Position numbers and translations under genes: made by a program
The notes under the pieces: model-generated
The model's database searches: none
What the model was told of the DNA's origin: nothing
Seen by the model: only the letters and a program-made list of their open reading frames with translations
Source: an uncultured Clostridia bacterium
GTDB taxonomy: Bacteria > Bacillota > Clostridia > Oscillospirales > Acutalibacteraceae
Direction of reading: 5' to 3'
Assembly: GCA_945869905.1 (NCBI GenBank)
Contig: CAMBQD010000041.1
Location: 1-7,677 of the forward strand
Length of the DNA: 7,677 nt
Part shown: piece by piece, positions 1 through 6,782 of the stretch
Layout: each line of letters starts with the position of its first letter
Numbering within the stretch: the first letter of the stretch is position 1

Positions 1-307
1 GATAATCCGTGTTCTCCAATTGAGGATAAACATCGTCTATATCACCGATTGGATGCTGAAGTCCTCCTGCGGTTTTTTGCGACACAGTAGAAATATCAAT
101 GCTTTCCGTTATATTTTTTGACGGCACGCCCTCCTGAGCAATACCGTAAAGATAACCTGAGGCACCTGTTGTAACACCGCCGGTTTTTTCGCTTAAATCA
201 GCAGTAAGACTCGGAGTATAAAAAATTAAGAAAGCGCCAAGAGAAATGCCTATGACAAAAACAATACACAGTACGGTTATTATCAGTACCTTTAAAATTT
301 TTTTCAT
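1..307 (-). CDS. Membrane-anchored or secreted protein, N-terminal fragment; possible glycosidase-type protein
   Basis: Only the first 102 residues are in the window; the frame is open to position 1. It starts MKKILKVLII, followed by one hydrophobic stretch (about 7-30) with a short lysine-rich N-terminus, that is, an uncleaved anchor or a signal peptide. There is no lipobox cysteine after it. A polar linker (31-50) leads into ASGYLYGIAQEGVPSKNI (49-66) and GGLQHPIGDIDDVYPQLE (81-98). This resembles, from memory, the beginning of extracellular clostridial proteins annotated as glycosyl hydrolases with a TIM-barrel fold (GH39-like), but no catalytic residue falls inside the fragment, so the function stays a guess. 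The ATG is 7 bases after the lipid kinase stop. Only a weak AAAGTGA resembles a ribosome site, so coupling to the upstream gene is likely. That this is a real exported protein is well supported. Confidence 0.7.
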   Translation of the reverse strand, partial: MKKILKVLIITVLCIVFVIGISLGAFLIFYTPSLTADLSEKTGGVTTGASGYLYGIAQEGVPSKNITESIDISTVSQKTAGGLQHPIGDIDDVYPQLENTDY

Positions 308-314
308 ATCGCAA

Positions 315-1274
315 TCACTTTAAAACGCAAAGCTTTAATGCCTTTGGCTCAACCTTAAAGTTCAGCTCGCTGTAATCAAAGTTTTCACCGTCACAGTTGC
401 CCAAAAGAGCAGAGCCGTCGCTCATCCAAAAACGGCCTGATTTTATGTATCCGGTATGGAAAAGCTCACCGCAGGTTTCCTCATTTGCGGTGCCGTTTGA
501 ATACTTTGAAATCATCGGCAATGCTTTCATTAATGATAAGCCGTCCACTAATGCAAAATCAAGGAGTCCATCATCAAGCCTTGAATTAGGTGCAGGACAA
601 AAGCCCCCTCCGTAATAGCTGGCATTGCAAATTGCAAAAAGAGCATAATCCTTGTCATCACACGCCATCTGATAATCTTCGCCTGTTTCCTTGTTATAGC
701 AAACATTATCATAGCTTATTTTGTAGTGAAGGGGCTTTGCCAAAACAGGAAAAACAGCAAGATTATACGCCTGATGTCCCAAGGCAGGCACCTTGCCTGC
801 AATTTTTCTGCCAATGGTTTCAACCAGTGTATCAAGGCCAAAGGACATAACGTTTATACATTTTTCACCGTTATAGTCAATAAGGTCTATAGGCATAATA
901 TCGTATTTGATTTTGCCGTTATAAAAGCCAAATGCCTTGATAACATTTTCCACATTTATTTTCTTTGTACCGTAAATTTTTTTTGCAAAATCATTACCTG
1001 TGCCTAAAGGAAGAATAAGCATAGGTGTATCGGTATGTGCAAGTCCGTTTGCTATTTCGTGAACGGTTCCGTCGCCTCCGCAGGAAACGATAACACAACT
1101 ATTGCCGTATTTTTCCGAATAATCACGTGCAATGTTCTGTGCATCGCCCTTGCACTTTGTTTCTTCAATAATCATTTCGTCGTCAAGCAAACGAAAGGTT
1201 GATTTAATTCTTGAAAAAAGTCTTTTCTTGTCATCATTGCCTGCAATAGGATTAATCACAAATACGTATTTCAC
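315..1274 (-). CDS. Diacylglycerol kinase family (YegS/DgkB-type) lipid kinase
   Basis: A soluble, membrane-associating kinase of the DAGK catalytic-domain family, expected to phosphorylate diacylglycerol or a related lipid with ATP. In Gram-positive bacteria such enzymes return diacylglycerol from lipoteichoic acid synthesis to phosphatidic acid. The 319-residue protein has VINPIAGN at 6-13, the nucleotide-binding GGDGTVHEIANG at 66-77, PLGTGNDFAK at 89-98, a C-terminal LDDGLLD block (233-239) and the CDGE motif (294-297), in the order typical of the family. The start chosen is GTG at 1274, with AAGGGGAG ending 7 bases upstream. A TTG at 1298 would put that ribosome site inside the coding region and add eight residues that do not look like family sequence. 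The gene begins 24 bases after the galactokinase and ends 7 bases before the next start. The lipid substrate is not certain. Confidence 0.9.
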   Translation of the reverse strand: MKYVFVINPIAGNDDKKRLFSRIKSTFRLLDDEMIIEETKCKGDAQNIARDYSEKYGNSCVIVSCGGDGTVHEIANGLAHTDTPMLILPLGTGNDFAKKIYGTKKINVENVIKAFGFYNGKIKYDIMPIDLIDYNGEKCINVMSFGLDTLVETIGRKIAGKVPALGHQAYNLAVFPVLAKPLHYKISYDNVCYNKETGEDYQMACDDKDYALFAICNASYYGGGFCPAPNSRLDDGLLDFALVDGLSLMKALPMISKYSNGTANEETCGELFHTGYIKSGRFWMSDGSALLGNCDGENFDYSELNFKVEPKALKLCVLK

Positions 1275-1281
1275 TTTACTT

Positions 1282-1289
1282 CTCCCCTT
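1282..1289 (-). promoter_or_regulatory. Ribosome binding site deciding the lipid kinase start
   Basis: AAGGGGAG ends 7 bases before GTG at 1274, in the 24-base gap after the galactokinase stop. It favours the GTG start giving MKYVFVINPIAG over an upstream TTG at 1298. Confidence 0.8.
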
Positions 1290-1298
1290 AAAAAGCAA

Positions 1299-2579
1299 TT
1301 ACATAACTCTTGTTCCGCCTACGGGTCTGATAATCAGAACATAGCAGGAGCCTTCGCCGAATACGGCATCCATTGTCGACTTATATTCCTCCAGACAATC
1401 CGCAGGGACAAATGCCTGAATTGTGCCTGCAAATCCACCGCCGTGAACCCTCCAGGCACCCTTTCCATCAAGAATATGCTGGCTTATGCAAAGTGCCAGT
1501 GACAATTTCTGCTCAGTTGGATTATTTGTTGTGTAAACATTCTGATTATACAAAAATGAAGAAAGACCCGACTGATTTATAATCTGCTTAAATGCCTCAA
1601 AATCGTTACCCTCAAGGGCGTCAATTGCCTTTTCCACTCTTACATTCTCGTTATAGAAATGGCTTGCACGGAGGATGGCACGGTCATTTACCTTGCCTAC
1701 AAGGTCAGGTATTGCCCTAAAGAACTCCTCTGCAGGAATTTCTCTGAGCACTCTTTTGCCCATTGCCTCTGCCACTGACTCCATTTCACCTCTGACAGCG
1801 GCATAGTCATCTGTTAAGTCACTGTGGTTGCCGTGAGTATCAACAATACAAAGGCTGTATCCTGATTTTGCAAAATCAAAGTCAACCTTTTTAATTACAG
1901 GATTTTCAGTGCTTTCAAAGTCAATTGTAACAAAGGTGCCTACCGATGATGCCATTTGGTCAAGAAGACCCGAAGGCTTGCCGAAAAATACATTTTCACT
2001 GTACTGTGCGGCCTTTGCAACAGTCACTGCATCTATATTTCCGTCGTTAAAGAGATGTGAAATAACAGTACCTAATAACACCTCAAAGGCGGCAGAGGAG
2101 GAAAGTCCCGAACCGCCCATAACGTCACTTGTGGTACAGGCGTCAAATCCTCCGATTTGATATCCCCAGCAGTTAAGACCTGCGGCAACGCCCTTAATCA
2201 TTGCTGACGACTTGCCGAAATCAGCCTCGTTTGGATTAAGGTCTGACAAATCAACTGTATTCATTGAATGTCCCTCTGACTTTTCATGAATAATGCAGCT
2301 GTCATTTTTTGCCGCAACGGCAATGGCGTCAAGATTGATTGACGCAGCCAAAACCTTGCCGTTATTGTGGTCGGTATGGTTTCCGCATATCTCCGTTCTG
2401 CCCGGTGCACTGAGTACAAGCACATCTCTGTCATCACCGAACATTTCAATAAATTTTTCAATTGTTTTTATGTAACGGGGCTTCTGGCTTGCAACAGCAG
2501 TATCGGTAACATACACATCCTTCATACAGCTGTCTGCCTCGCCGCTTTCAATCCTTTTAATAAGATCACTGGGTTTCAT
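1299..2579 (-). CDS. galK: Galactokinase-like GHMP sugar kinase with a variant sugar-binding signature
   Basis: Probably an ATP-dependent sugar 1-kinase of the GHMP superfamily, the first step of the Leloir pathway if galactose is the substrate; cytoplasmic. It has 426 residues, against about 380-400 for typical bacterial GalK, because about 55 residues precede the first motif. Motif 1 is PGRTEICGNHTDHN at 59-72, where classical GalK has PGRVNLIGEHTDYN. The ATP-binding motif 2 is MGGSGLSSSA (154-163), the catalytic-base Asp207 lies in GLLDQ, RASHFYNENVRV is at 304-315, and motif 3 is VHGGGFAGT (378-386). The Glu of the usual GEH triad is Asn67 and the Tyr of TDY is His71, whereas Arg61, His68 and Asp70 remain. 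I recall similar GRTE-GGNHTDH sequences among clostridial proteins annotated as galactokinase, so this looks like a clade variant rather than a decayed gene. Another hexose or sugar derivative as substrate is possible. No galE or galT is visible nearby. Confidence 0.85.
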   Translation of the reverse strand: MKPSDLIKRIESGEADSCMKDVYVTDTAVASQKPRYIKTIEKFIEMFGDDRDVLVLSAPGRTEICGNHTDHNNGKVLAASINLDAIAVAAKNDSCIIHEKSEGHSMNTVDLSDLNPNEADFGKSSAMIKGVAAGLNCWGYQIGGFDACTTSDVMGGSGLSSSAAFEVLLGTVISHLFNDGNIDAVTVAKAAQYSENVFFGKPSGLLDQMASSVGTFVTIDFESTENPVIKKVDFDFAKSGYSLCIVDTHGNHSDLTDDYAAVRGEMESVAEAMGKRVLREIPAEEFFRAIPDLVGKVNDRAILRASHFYNENVRVEKAIDALEGNDFEAFKQIINQSGLSSFLYNQNVYTTNNPTEQKLSLALCISQHILDGKGAWRVHGGGFAGTIQAFVPADCLEEYKSTMDAVFGEGSCYVLIIRPVGGTRVM

Positions 2580-2586
2580 ATTCCTT

Positions 2587-2592
2587 CTCCTT
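2587..2592 (-). promoter_or_regulatory. Ribosome binding site of the galactokinase-like gene
   Basis: AAGGAG lies 7 bases before the ATG at 2579 and overlaps the TAA stop of the VTT-domain gene. It is a near-optimal site that fits tight co-translation of the two genes. Confidence 0.8.
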
Positions 2593-3361
2593 ATAAAACA
2601 ATTTTATATTTCTCTTTTTCGGAATAAAGCAAAAGGGTTTGATTCATCTGCTTTGACTTTATACCGTAAAATACATTAAATGTTATTGTGGATATTCCCG
2701 TAAAGGCAATAATTATCATTATCAGTACAATAAACTGTACCGAAAAGGGATTATATATTGCCGAACCGATTTTTGTATATATAAACAATCTCGGTGCAAA
2801 TCCCAAAACACTCAAGCAGGTATAATACACAAAATCATATCTCATTGAGCCGTAATACTTTGACACCATACCAAGGGGGATTGACGGCACAAGCCTTGAC
2901 ACAAAAAGCACATAGGGATTTCCCGTGCCCTTAAACTGTATCCAATCCCTGACAAAATGCAGCTGCTTTATGCCCAAAATCATACCTGTCCAGCCACCGC
3001 CGATAAATTTTCCTTCAAAATACTTAACTGTGAAGAAAAATACACAAAAAACAAGGTTTATGACAACAGCCTGAGTTATGGGAAATACTATGCCTGATAT
3101 CACACACAGAAATCCCATAGGTATAGGAAGCTGGCACTTTGCAATATAAAGAGCAAAAATACAAATAATTATCTGCGTTTTTGACTCCAGACTGACAATT
3201 GCGTCATCCAACTGTTCAAGCCAGCTTATAAGAGTATCAAATCTTACCTCCAGCTTAGAGTGGTTATAAAGCACTATTGACAGAAAAATCAACAGTCCAG
3301 CCGTTACAAGCACAATAACTAACGATATTAAATTTGTCTGATGGCGTTTTTGCTGCTTCAC
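2591..3361 (-). CDS. TVP38/TMEM64 (VTT domain, DedA-like) polytopic membrane protein
   Basis: A 256-residue integral membrane protein. Hydrophobic segments lie near 11-32, 63-75, 80-112, 150-165, 178-200 and 206-231. The central part resembles the VTT/DedA fold: a first loop-like element around QLPIPMGFLCVISGIVFP (77-94) and a second around FVSRLVPSIPLGMVSKYYG (153-171), whose Arg-x-x-Pro pattern is typical of the family. Relatives in bacteria and eukaryotes are linked to lipid scrambling or flipping across the membrane, but the substrate here cannot be read from sequence. The start is GTG (written as Met in the protein), supported by GGAG 8 bases upstream. The ATG touching that GGAG opens only a three-codon frame. 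The gene begins 27 bases after pheA and ends 11 bases before the galactokinase. Family placement is fairly confident; function is not known. Confidence 0.78.
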   Translation of the reverse strand: MKQQKRHQTNLISLVIVLVTAGLLIFLSIVLYNHSKLEVRFDTLISWLEQLDDAIVSLESKTQIIICIFALYIAKCQLPIPMGFLCVISGIVFPITQAVVINLVFCVFFFTVKYFEGKFIGGGWTGMILGIKQLHFVRDWIQFKGTGNPYVLFVSRLVPSIPLGMVSKYYGSMRYDFVYYTCLSVLGFAPRLFIYTKIGSAIYNPFSVQFIVLIMIIIAFTGISTITFNVFYGIKSKQMNQTLLLYSEKEKYKIVL

Positions 3362-3369
3362 AAAGTCAT

Positions 3370-3373
3370 CTCC
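3370..3373 (-). promoter_or_regulatory. Ribosome binding site supporting the GTG start of the VTT-domain gene
   Basis: GGAG lies 8 bases before GTG at 3361. An ATG directly abuts the GGAG but is too close to be started from it and runs into a stop after three codons, so the GTG is the credible start. Confidence 0.75.
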
Positions 3374-3388
3374 AAATTAACTGATAAT

Positions 3389-4522
3389 TTATTTATATTC
3401 AAAAAAGTTGCCTAAAAACTCAAATTCCGGAAGCTCGTCAGAAAGGGCGCATACCAAATCAAGTGTTGACTCGTCCCTTACAGAGCCCATAACATCAACA
3501 TAAAAATGATAGCTGAAATCCTCATTTTCAATAGGTCTTGACTCAATCTTTGTAAGGTTAAGACCTGCCATCGAAAATCTGCCGAGGACTCTGTATAAGG
3601 AGCCTGTTGTATGGGGAGCGGAAAAAATAAGTGAAATTTTATCTGCGTCCTTATCAATCAGCAGCTCCCTTGAAATAACAATAAATCTTGTTCTGTTATT
3701 ATTATTATTCTGAATATTTCGTTTTAAAATCCTTAAGCCGTATTTTTTTGCGGCAAGCTCGGAGCAAATTACACCGATATTATTTTTACCGCTTTCTGCA
3801 ACAAATTTTGCAGCCGCCGCAGTATTTGTAAAGTTAACGCCTGTAAAATCAAAATTTTTAAGAAAATTATTGCACTGTGAAAGCGCCTGAGGATGTGAGT
3901 AAACCTCAACAATGTCCTCATATTTTGTATCTTCCCTTGCACACAGGCAATGCTCAATTTTTAAATCATATGCCCCCACAACATAAAACCTGTATTTCAT
4001 AATCAGGTCATAGGACTCGTGAACAGAGCCTGCCGTGGAATTTTCAACAGGAATAACACCAAACTTGGCGTCGCCCTTGTTTACCGCTTCAAACACATCC
4101 TCAAACTGCTTATAAAACTTAACAGGTGAATTTGGAAAAAGCCTGTTGGCAGTAACACCGCTGTAGGCACCGTCAACACCCTGACAGGCAACCGCCTGAC
4201 CCTCTGCAGTAAGCTTTTCATCTGACATAGCATTTGTAATGGTATCCCTAAGCTTTTTTCCGCCGCCGATTATCTTATGCTGTAAAGCCCTTGAAGCGTC
4301 CATGGTTGCCGAAAAAACAGTCTTTATAGTGTCGCCCTGCTCACCGCATTTTTCGGCCACATTGTCAAGTATTTGCTGTTCTCTTTCGGCATTTAAAACA
4401 GGTATACCTCTTTCCACCTTGTATTTTGCAACCTGCTGGGAGATATTCATTCTCTTAAGCAAAAGAGGTATAAGCTGTTCGTCAATTTTATCAATTTCTT
4501 TCCTAAGGTCCAATAAATCCAT
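3389..4522 (-). CDS. pheA: Bifunctional chorismate mutase / prephenate dehydratase (P-protein) with ACT domain
   Basis: Converts chorismate to prephenate and then to phenylpyruvate, committing flux to phenylalanine. It has 377 residues and three parts. An AroQ-type chorismate mutase spans about 1-88; Arg7, Arg24, Lys35, Asn44, Arg47, Glu48, Ser77 and Gln81 line up with E. coli Arg11, Arg28, Lys39, Asp48, Arg51, Glu52, Ser84 and Gln88. The prephenate dehydratase domain spans about 110-285, with the catalytic TRF at 278-280. An ACT regulatory domain spans about 295-377, with GSLY at 307-310 and ESRP at 327-330, the positions of the phenylalanine-binding GALV and ESRP motifs in E. coli. Feedback inhibition by phenylalanine is therefore likely. 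An unusual run of five Asn (272-276) lies just before TRF. The gene sits 21 bases after aroC, with AAAGGA 11 bases before the ATG, a slightly long spacing. Confidence 0.96.
   Translation of the reverse strand: MDLLDLRKEIDKIDEQLIPLLLKRMNISQQVAKYKVERGIPVLNAEREQQILDNVAEKCGEQGDTIKTVFSATMDASRALQHKIIGGGKKLRDTITNAMSDEKLTAEGQAVACQGVDGAYSGVTANRLFPNSPVKFYKQFEDVFEAVNKGDAKFGVIPVENSTAGSVHESYDLIMKYRFYVVGAYDLKIEHCLCAREDTKYEDIVEVYSHPQALSQCNNFLKNFDFTGVNFTNTAAAAKFVAESGKNNIGVICSELAAKKYGLRILKRNIQNNNNNRTRFIVISRELLIDKDADKISLIFSAPHTTGSLYRVLGRFSMAGLNLTKIESRPIENEDFSYHFYVDVMGSVRDESTLDLVCALSDELPEFEFLGNFFEYK
3695..3709 (-). repeat. Trinucleotide (AAT)4-AAC tract in pheA
   Basis: Four AAT codons followed by AAC encode Asn272-Asn276 of the P-protein, two residues before the catalytic TRF motif. 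It is a short in-frame microsatellite. Changes by whole repeat units would keep the frame but alter the loop beside the dehydratase active site. Confidence 0.8.
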
Positions 4523-4533
4523 TTGTATAAATA

Positions 4534-4539
4534 TCCTTT
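4534..4539 (-). promoter_or_regulatory. Probable ribosome binding site of pheA
   Basis: AAAGGA lies 11 bases before the pheA ATG, in the 21-base gap after aroC. The match is shorter and the spacing longer than at the other genes here, so pheA may be translated less efficiently or depend partly on readthrough from aroC. Confidence 0.55.
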
Positions 4540-4543
4540 AAAA

Positions 4544-5587
4544 TTACATCATCATATCAAGCAGTCCAAAGGCCACCGCACCTTCAACAACAGGTACGGC
4601 ACGCGGTACAATGCAGGGGTCGTGACGTCCCTTTATTACCAAGGTTTCCTCCTCCATTGTCTGAAGGTTTACACTCTGCTGGGGCTTTGAAATTGAAGGA
4701 GTAGGCTTAATTACAACGCTGAGCACAAGGGGTGCACCTGTTGTCATTCCGCCTAAAACACCGCCGTTATTGTTGGTTTTAAGTACAATCCTACCGTCCT
4801 TAACACAGTAGGCGTCATTTGCCTGTGAGCCGGTCATATCCGCAAAATCAAAGCCTGCGCCGAACTCCACACCCTTAACTGCAGGAATACCAAACAAAAT
4901 TGAAGAAAGGTGACCTTCAACAGTGGAAAAAATATTTGCACCTACACCTACAGGCAATCCCACAGCGGCGCATTCAATCACACCGCCTACGCTGTCCTGC
5001 TCAAGCCTTGCACATTCAATTGCCGCTCTCATCCTTTCGTGACTAACGGCAGAAATTGTTGAAAACGACTGTGAGGACAGATTTTCCAAAAGCTCTGCAG
5101 AAATATTGTTTTTGTCAAGCATATCGTCCTGCACATCGGCAATTTTTGCAATATGTGCACCTACGGTAACGCCCTTAAGGCTAAGTATCTGTTTTGCGAC
5201 GGCACCGGCAAAAACTATGGGCGCGGTAAGCCGTCCGCTGAAATGGCCGCCTCCCCTAACGTCGTTATTACCCTCATATTTCACATAAGCAGGATAATCA
5301 CTGTGAGATGGGCGGGGCAACGTCATCAAATTTGCATAATCGCCGCTTTTAGTATTTGTATTTTCAATAATCATTGCAAGAGGTGCGCCTGTTGTAACAT
5401 TGTCAAGAACACCTGAAAGAATATGGGGTATATCCTTGCCCGGTGCACGTCTTGCCATATCCGAATATATCTTATCCATATCAAGCCTTATACCGGCAGG
5501 AAGTCCGTCAATAACACAGCCTATAGCCTCACCGTGACTTTCGCCGAACACGGAAAGCCTGATATTTCTTCCAAATTCAGAGGACAT
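4544..5587 (-). CDS. aroC: Chorismate synthase AroC, with an apparently shortened N-terminal loop
   Basis: Removes phosphate from EPSP (1,4-anti elimination, reduced FMN required) to give chorismate, the branch point to the aromatic amino acids. The start chosen is the ATG at 5587 (MSSEFGRNI), which has GGAGG 8 bases upstream and gives 347 residues. A longer frame reaching 5746 only reads through aroA and has no family sequence before this Met. Signatures seen: GESHGEAIG at 15-23 with the conserved His18, PSHSDY at 93-98 with the second conserved His, DVRGGGHFSGR at 109-119, NNNGGVLGG in the C-terminal half, and RHDPCIVPRAVPVVEG near the end. One oddity: after RRAPGK (46-51) the sequence goes straight to DIPHILSG, while the E. 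coli protein has about nine or ten more residues here, including a T-x-R-x-E-x-D stretch. The overlap with aroA suggests coupled translation. Confidence 0.95.
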   Translation of the reverse strand: MSSEFGRNIRLSVFGESHGEAIGCVIDGLPAGIRLDMDKIYSDMARRAPGKDIPHILSGVLDNVTTGAPLAMIIENTNTKSGDYANLMTLPRPSHSDYPAYVKYEGNNDVRGGGHFSGRLTAPIVFAGAVAKQILSLKGVTVGAHIAKIADVQDDMLDKNNISAELLENLSSQSFSTISAVSHERMRAAIECARLEQDSVGGVIECAAVGLPVGVGANIFSTVEGHLSSILFGIPAVKGVEFGAGFDFADMTGSQANDAYCVKDGRIVLKTNNNGGVLGGMTTGAPLVLSVVIKPTPSISKPQQSVNLQTMEEETLVIKGRHDPCIVPRAVPVVEGAVAFGLLDMMM

Positions 5588-6779
5588 ATGCCTTACCTCC
5601 AATTTTGTTATAATCTTTAAAAAATGCGGGATAGGATTTGTTGATGCTTTCTGCATCATCAATAACCGTTTCACCGTCAAGAAACAGTGCGGCAACGGAA
5701 AAAGCCATAACAATCCTGTGGTCATTATATCCCTTAAGCCTTGCACTGTGCAGCCTTGCAGAGCCGTTAATAATCATTCCGTCCTCAGTTTCCGTAACAT
5801 CGGTACCGATTAATTTTAAATTATCAACAACGCTTTTAATTCTGTCAGATTCCTTATATCTCAGCCTTTGGGCACCCTTAATAATTGTTTTGCCACCTGA
5901 AAATGCGCCTAAAGCCGCAACAATCGGCACTAAGTCAGGTATATCCGTTGCGTCAACAACACAGCCCTTCAGCCGGCTTTTTACGCATCTCACGCTGTTT
6001 TCTTTTATTTCAATCTCAGCGCCAAAGGATTTAAGCACATCAAGTATACCCTTGTCACCCTGTGTTGTGTTCATATCCAAGCCTAATACAGTAACATCAC
6101 CGCCTAAAGCACCTGCCACAAGAAAAAATGCCGCCTGGGACCAATCGCCCTCAACCGTATAATCCAGTCTTTTGAATTCCTGCCCGCCGTGAATAAGATA
6201 GCCGAAATCGGTTTCCTTAATCTCAACACCGTAGTCCTTCATAACCTTAACGGTCATATCAACATAAGGCTTTGACTGCAACGGCGTTGTCAGAATAACT
6301 GCACTGTCACCCTCCAAATCAGCCAATGCCAGTAAAAGTCCCGTAACATACTGACTGCTCACATCGCCTGAAATTTCATAGCTGCCGTTTTTAAGCTGAC
6401 CGGATATTGTAAGCGGCAAGCCGCCGTCGCTTTTCACATTAACATTATGCTTTGGCAAAAGCTCCAAATACTCGCCGATAGGTCTTTGGGGAAGTCTGCC
6501 CTGACCTATAAAGGTTACCTCTTTTCCAAATGCGGCGGCAACAGGTATCATAAAACGCAGAGTTGAACCGCTTTCAATACAATCAAGGGTGCTTTCACCC
6601 CTTTTTAATGCGTCAATAACGCCTACGGTTGCCTCCATATCCTTTGAATTTATAATTGGGCTTACCGTACCCCCGCCTGCAAGAAAAGAGCATATCAAAG
6701 CTCTGTGTGCCGCAGATTTTGACGGAGGAGCAATAACTGTTCCCTTTAAAATCGAACTGCTGATTTTAACATCACTCAT
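5577..6779 (-). CDS. aroA: 3-phosphoshikimate 1-carboxyvinyltransferase (EPSP synthase)
   Basis: Transfers the enolpyruvyl group of PEP to shikimate 3-phosphate, giving EPSP; cytoplasmic. It is 400 residues, somewhat shorter than the 427 of the E. coli enzyme but covering both inverse alpha/beta domains. Visible active-site elements are PPSKSAAHRA at 18-27 (Lys21, Ser22, Arg26), SGSTLRF at 70-76, SSQ at 141-143, DIPDLVP with the catalytic-type Asp282, RYKESDR with Glu310 and Arg313, YNDHR with Arg355, and Lys381 near the C-terminus. The glyphosate/PEP loop reads S-G-S-T-L-R-F where E. coli has A-G-T-A-M-R-P, so the residue matching Pro101 is Phe76. The ATG start has GGAG 8 bases upstream, inside the end of aroB, three bases after the aroB stop. 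Its own end overlaps the aroC start by 11 bases, implying translational coupling. It has every catalytic residue I can check. Confidence 0.97.
   Translation of the reverse strand: MSDVKISSSILKGTVIAPPSKSAAHRALICSFLAGGGTVSPIINSKDMEATVGVIDALKRGESTLDCIESGSTLRFMIPVAAAFGKEVTFIGQGRLPQRPIGEYLELLPKHNVNVKSDGGLPLTISGQLKNGSYEISGDVSSQYVTGLLLALADLEGDSAVILTTPLQSKPYVDMTVKVMKDYGVEIKETDFGYLIHGGQEFKRLDYTVEGDWSQAAFFLVAGALGGDVTVLGLDMNTTQGDKGILDVLKSFGAEIEIKENSVRCVKSRLKGCVVDATDIPDLVPIVAALGAFSGGKTIIKGAQRLRYKESDRIKSVVDNLKLIGTDVTETEDGMIINGSARLHSARLKGYNDHRIVMAFSVAALFLDGETVIDDAESINKSYPAFFKDYNKIGGKAYVL
5596..5600 (-). promoter_or_regulatory. Ribosome binding site deciding the aroC start
   Basis: GGAGG lies 8 bases before the ATG at 5587, within the last codons of aroA. 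This site selects the MSSEFGRNI start and excludes the longer upstream frame. Its position inside aroA, followed by the 11-base aroA/aroC overlap, fits translational coupling. Confidence 0.85.
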
Positions 6780-6782
6780 CTG

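Noticed and set aside
1275..1298. TTG start for the lipid kinase, adding eight residues
   Set aside because: The AAGGGGAG ribosome site would then be inside the coding region, and the added residues do not resemble the family N-terminus.
3358..3369. Three-codon minigene (ATG to TGA) overlapping the GTG start of the VTT-domain gene
   Set aside because: Its ATG directly abuts the GGAG, leaving no spacing for initiation; it is most likely chance.
5588..5746. N-terminal extension of AroC by 53 residues to an upstream start
   Set aside because: It lies wholly inside aroA in another frame and carries no chorismate synthase sequence. The ATG at 5587 has a strong GGAGG and begins the conserved MSSEFG start.
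5638..6162. 174-codon plus-strand open frame, and the other plus-strand frames
   Set aside because: All are antisense to conserved minus-strand genes. The translations are low in complexity and Ser/Pro/Leu rich, with no recognisable motif.
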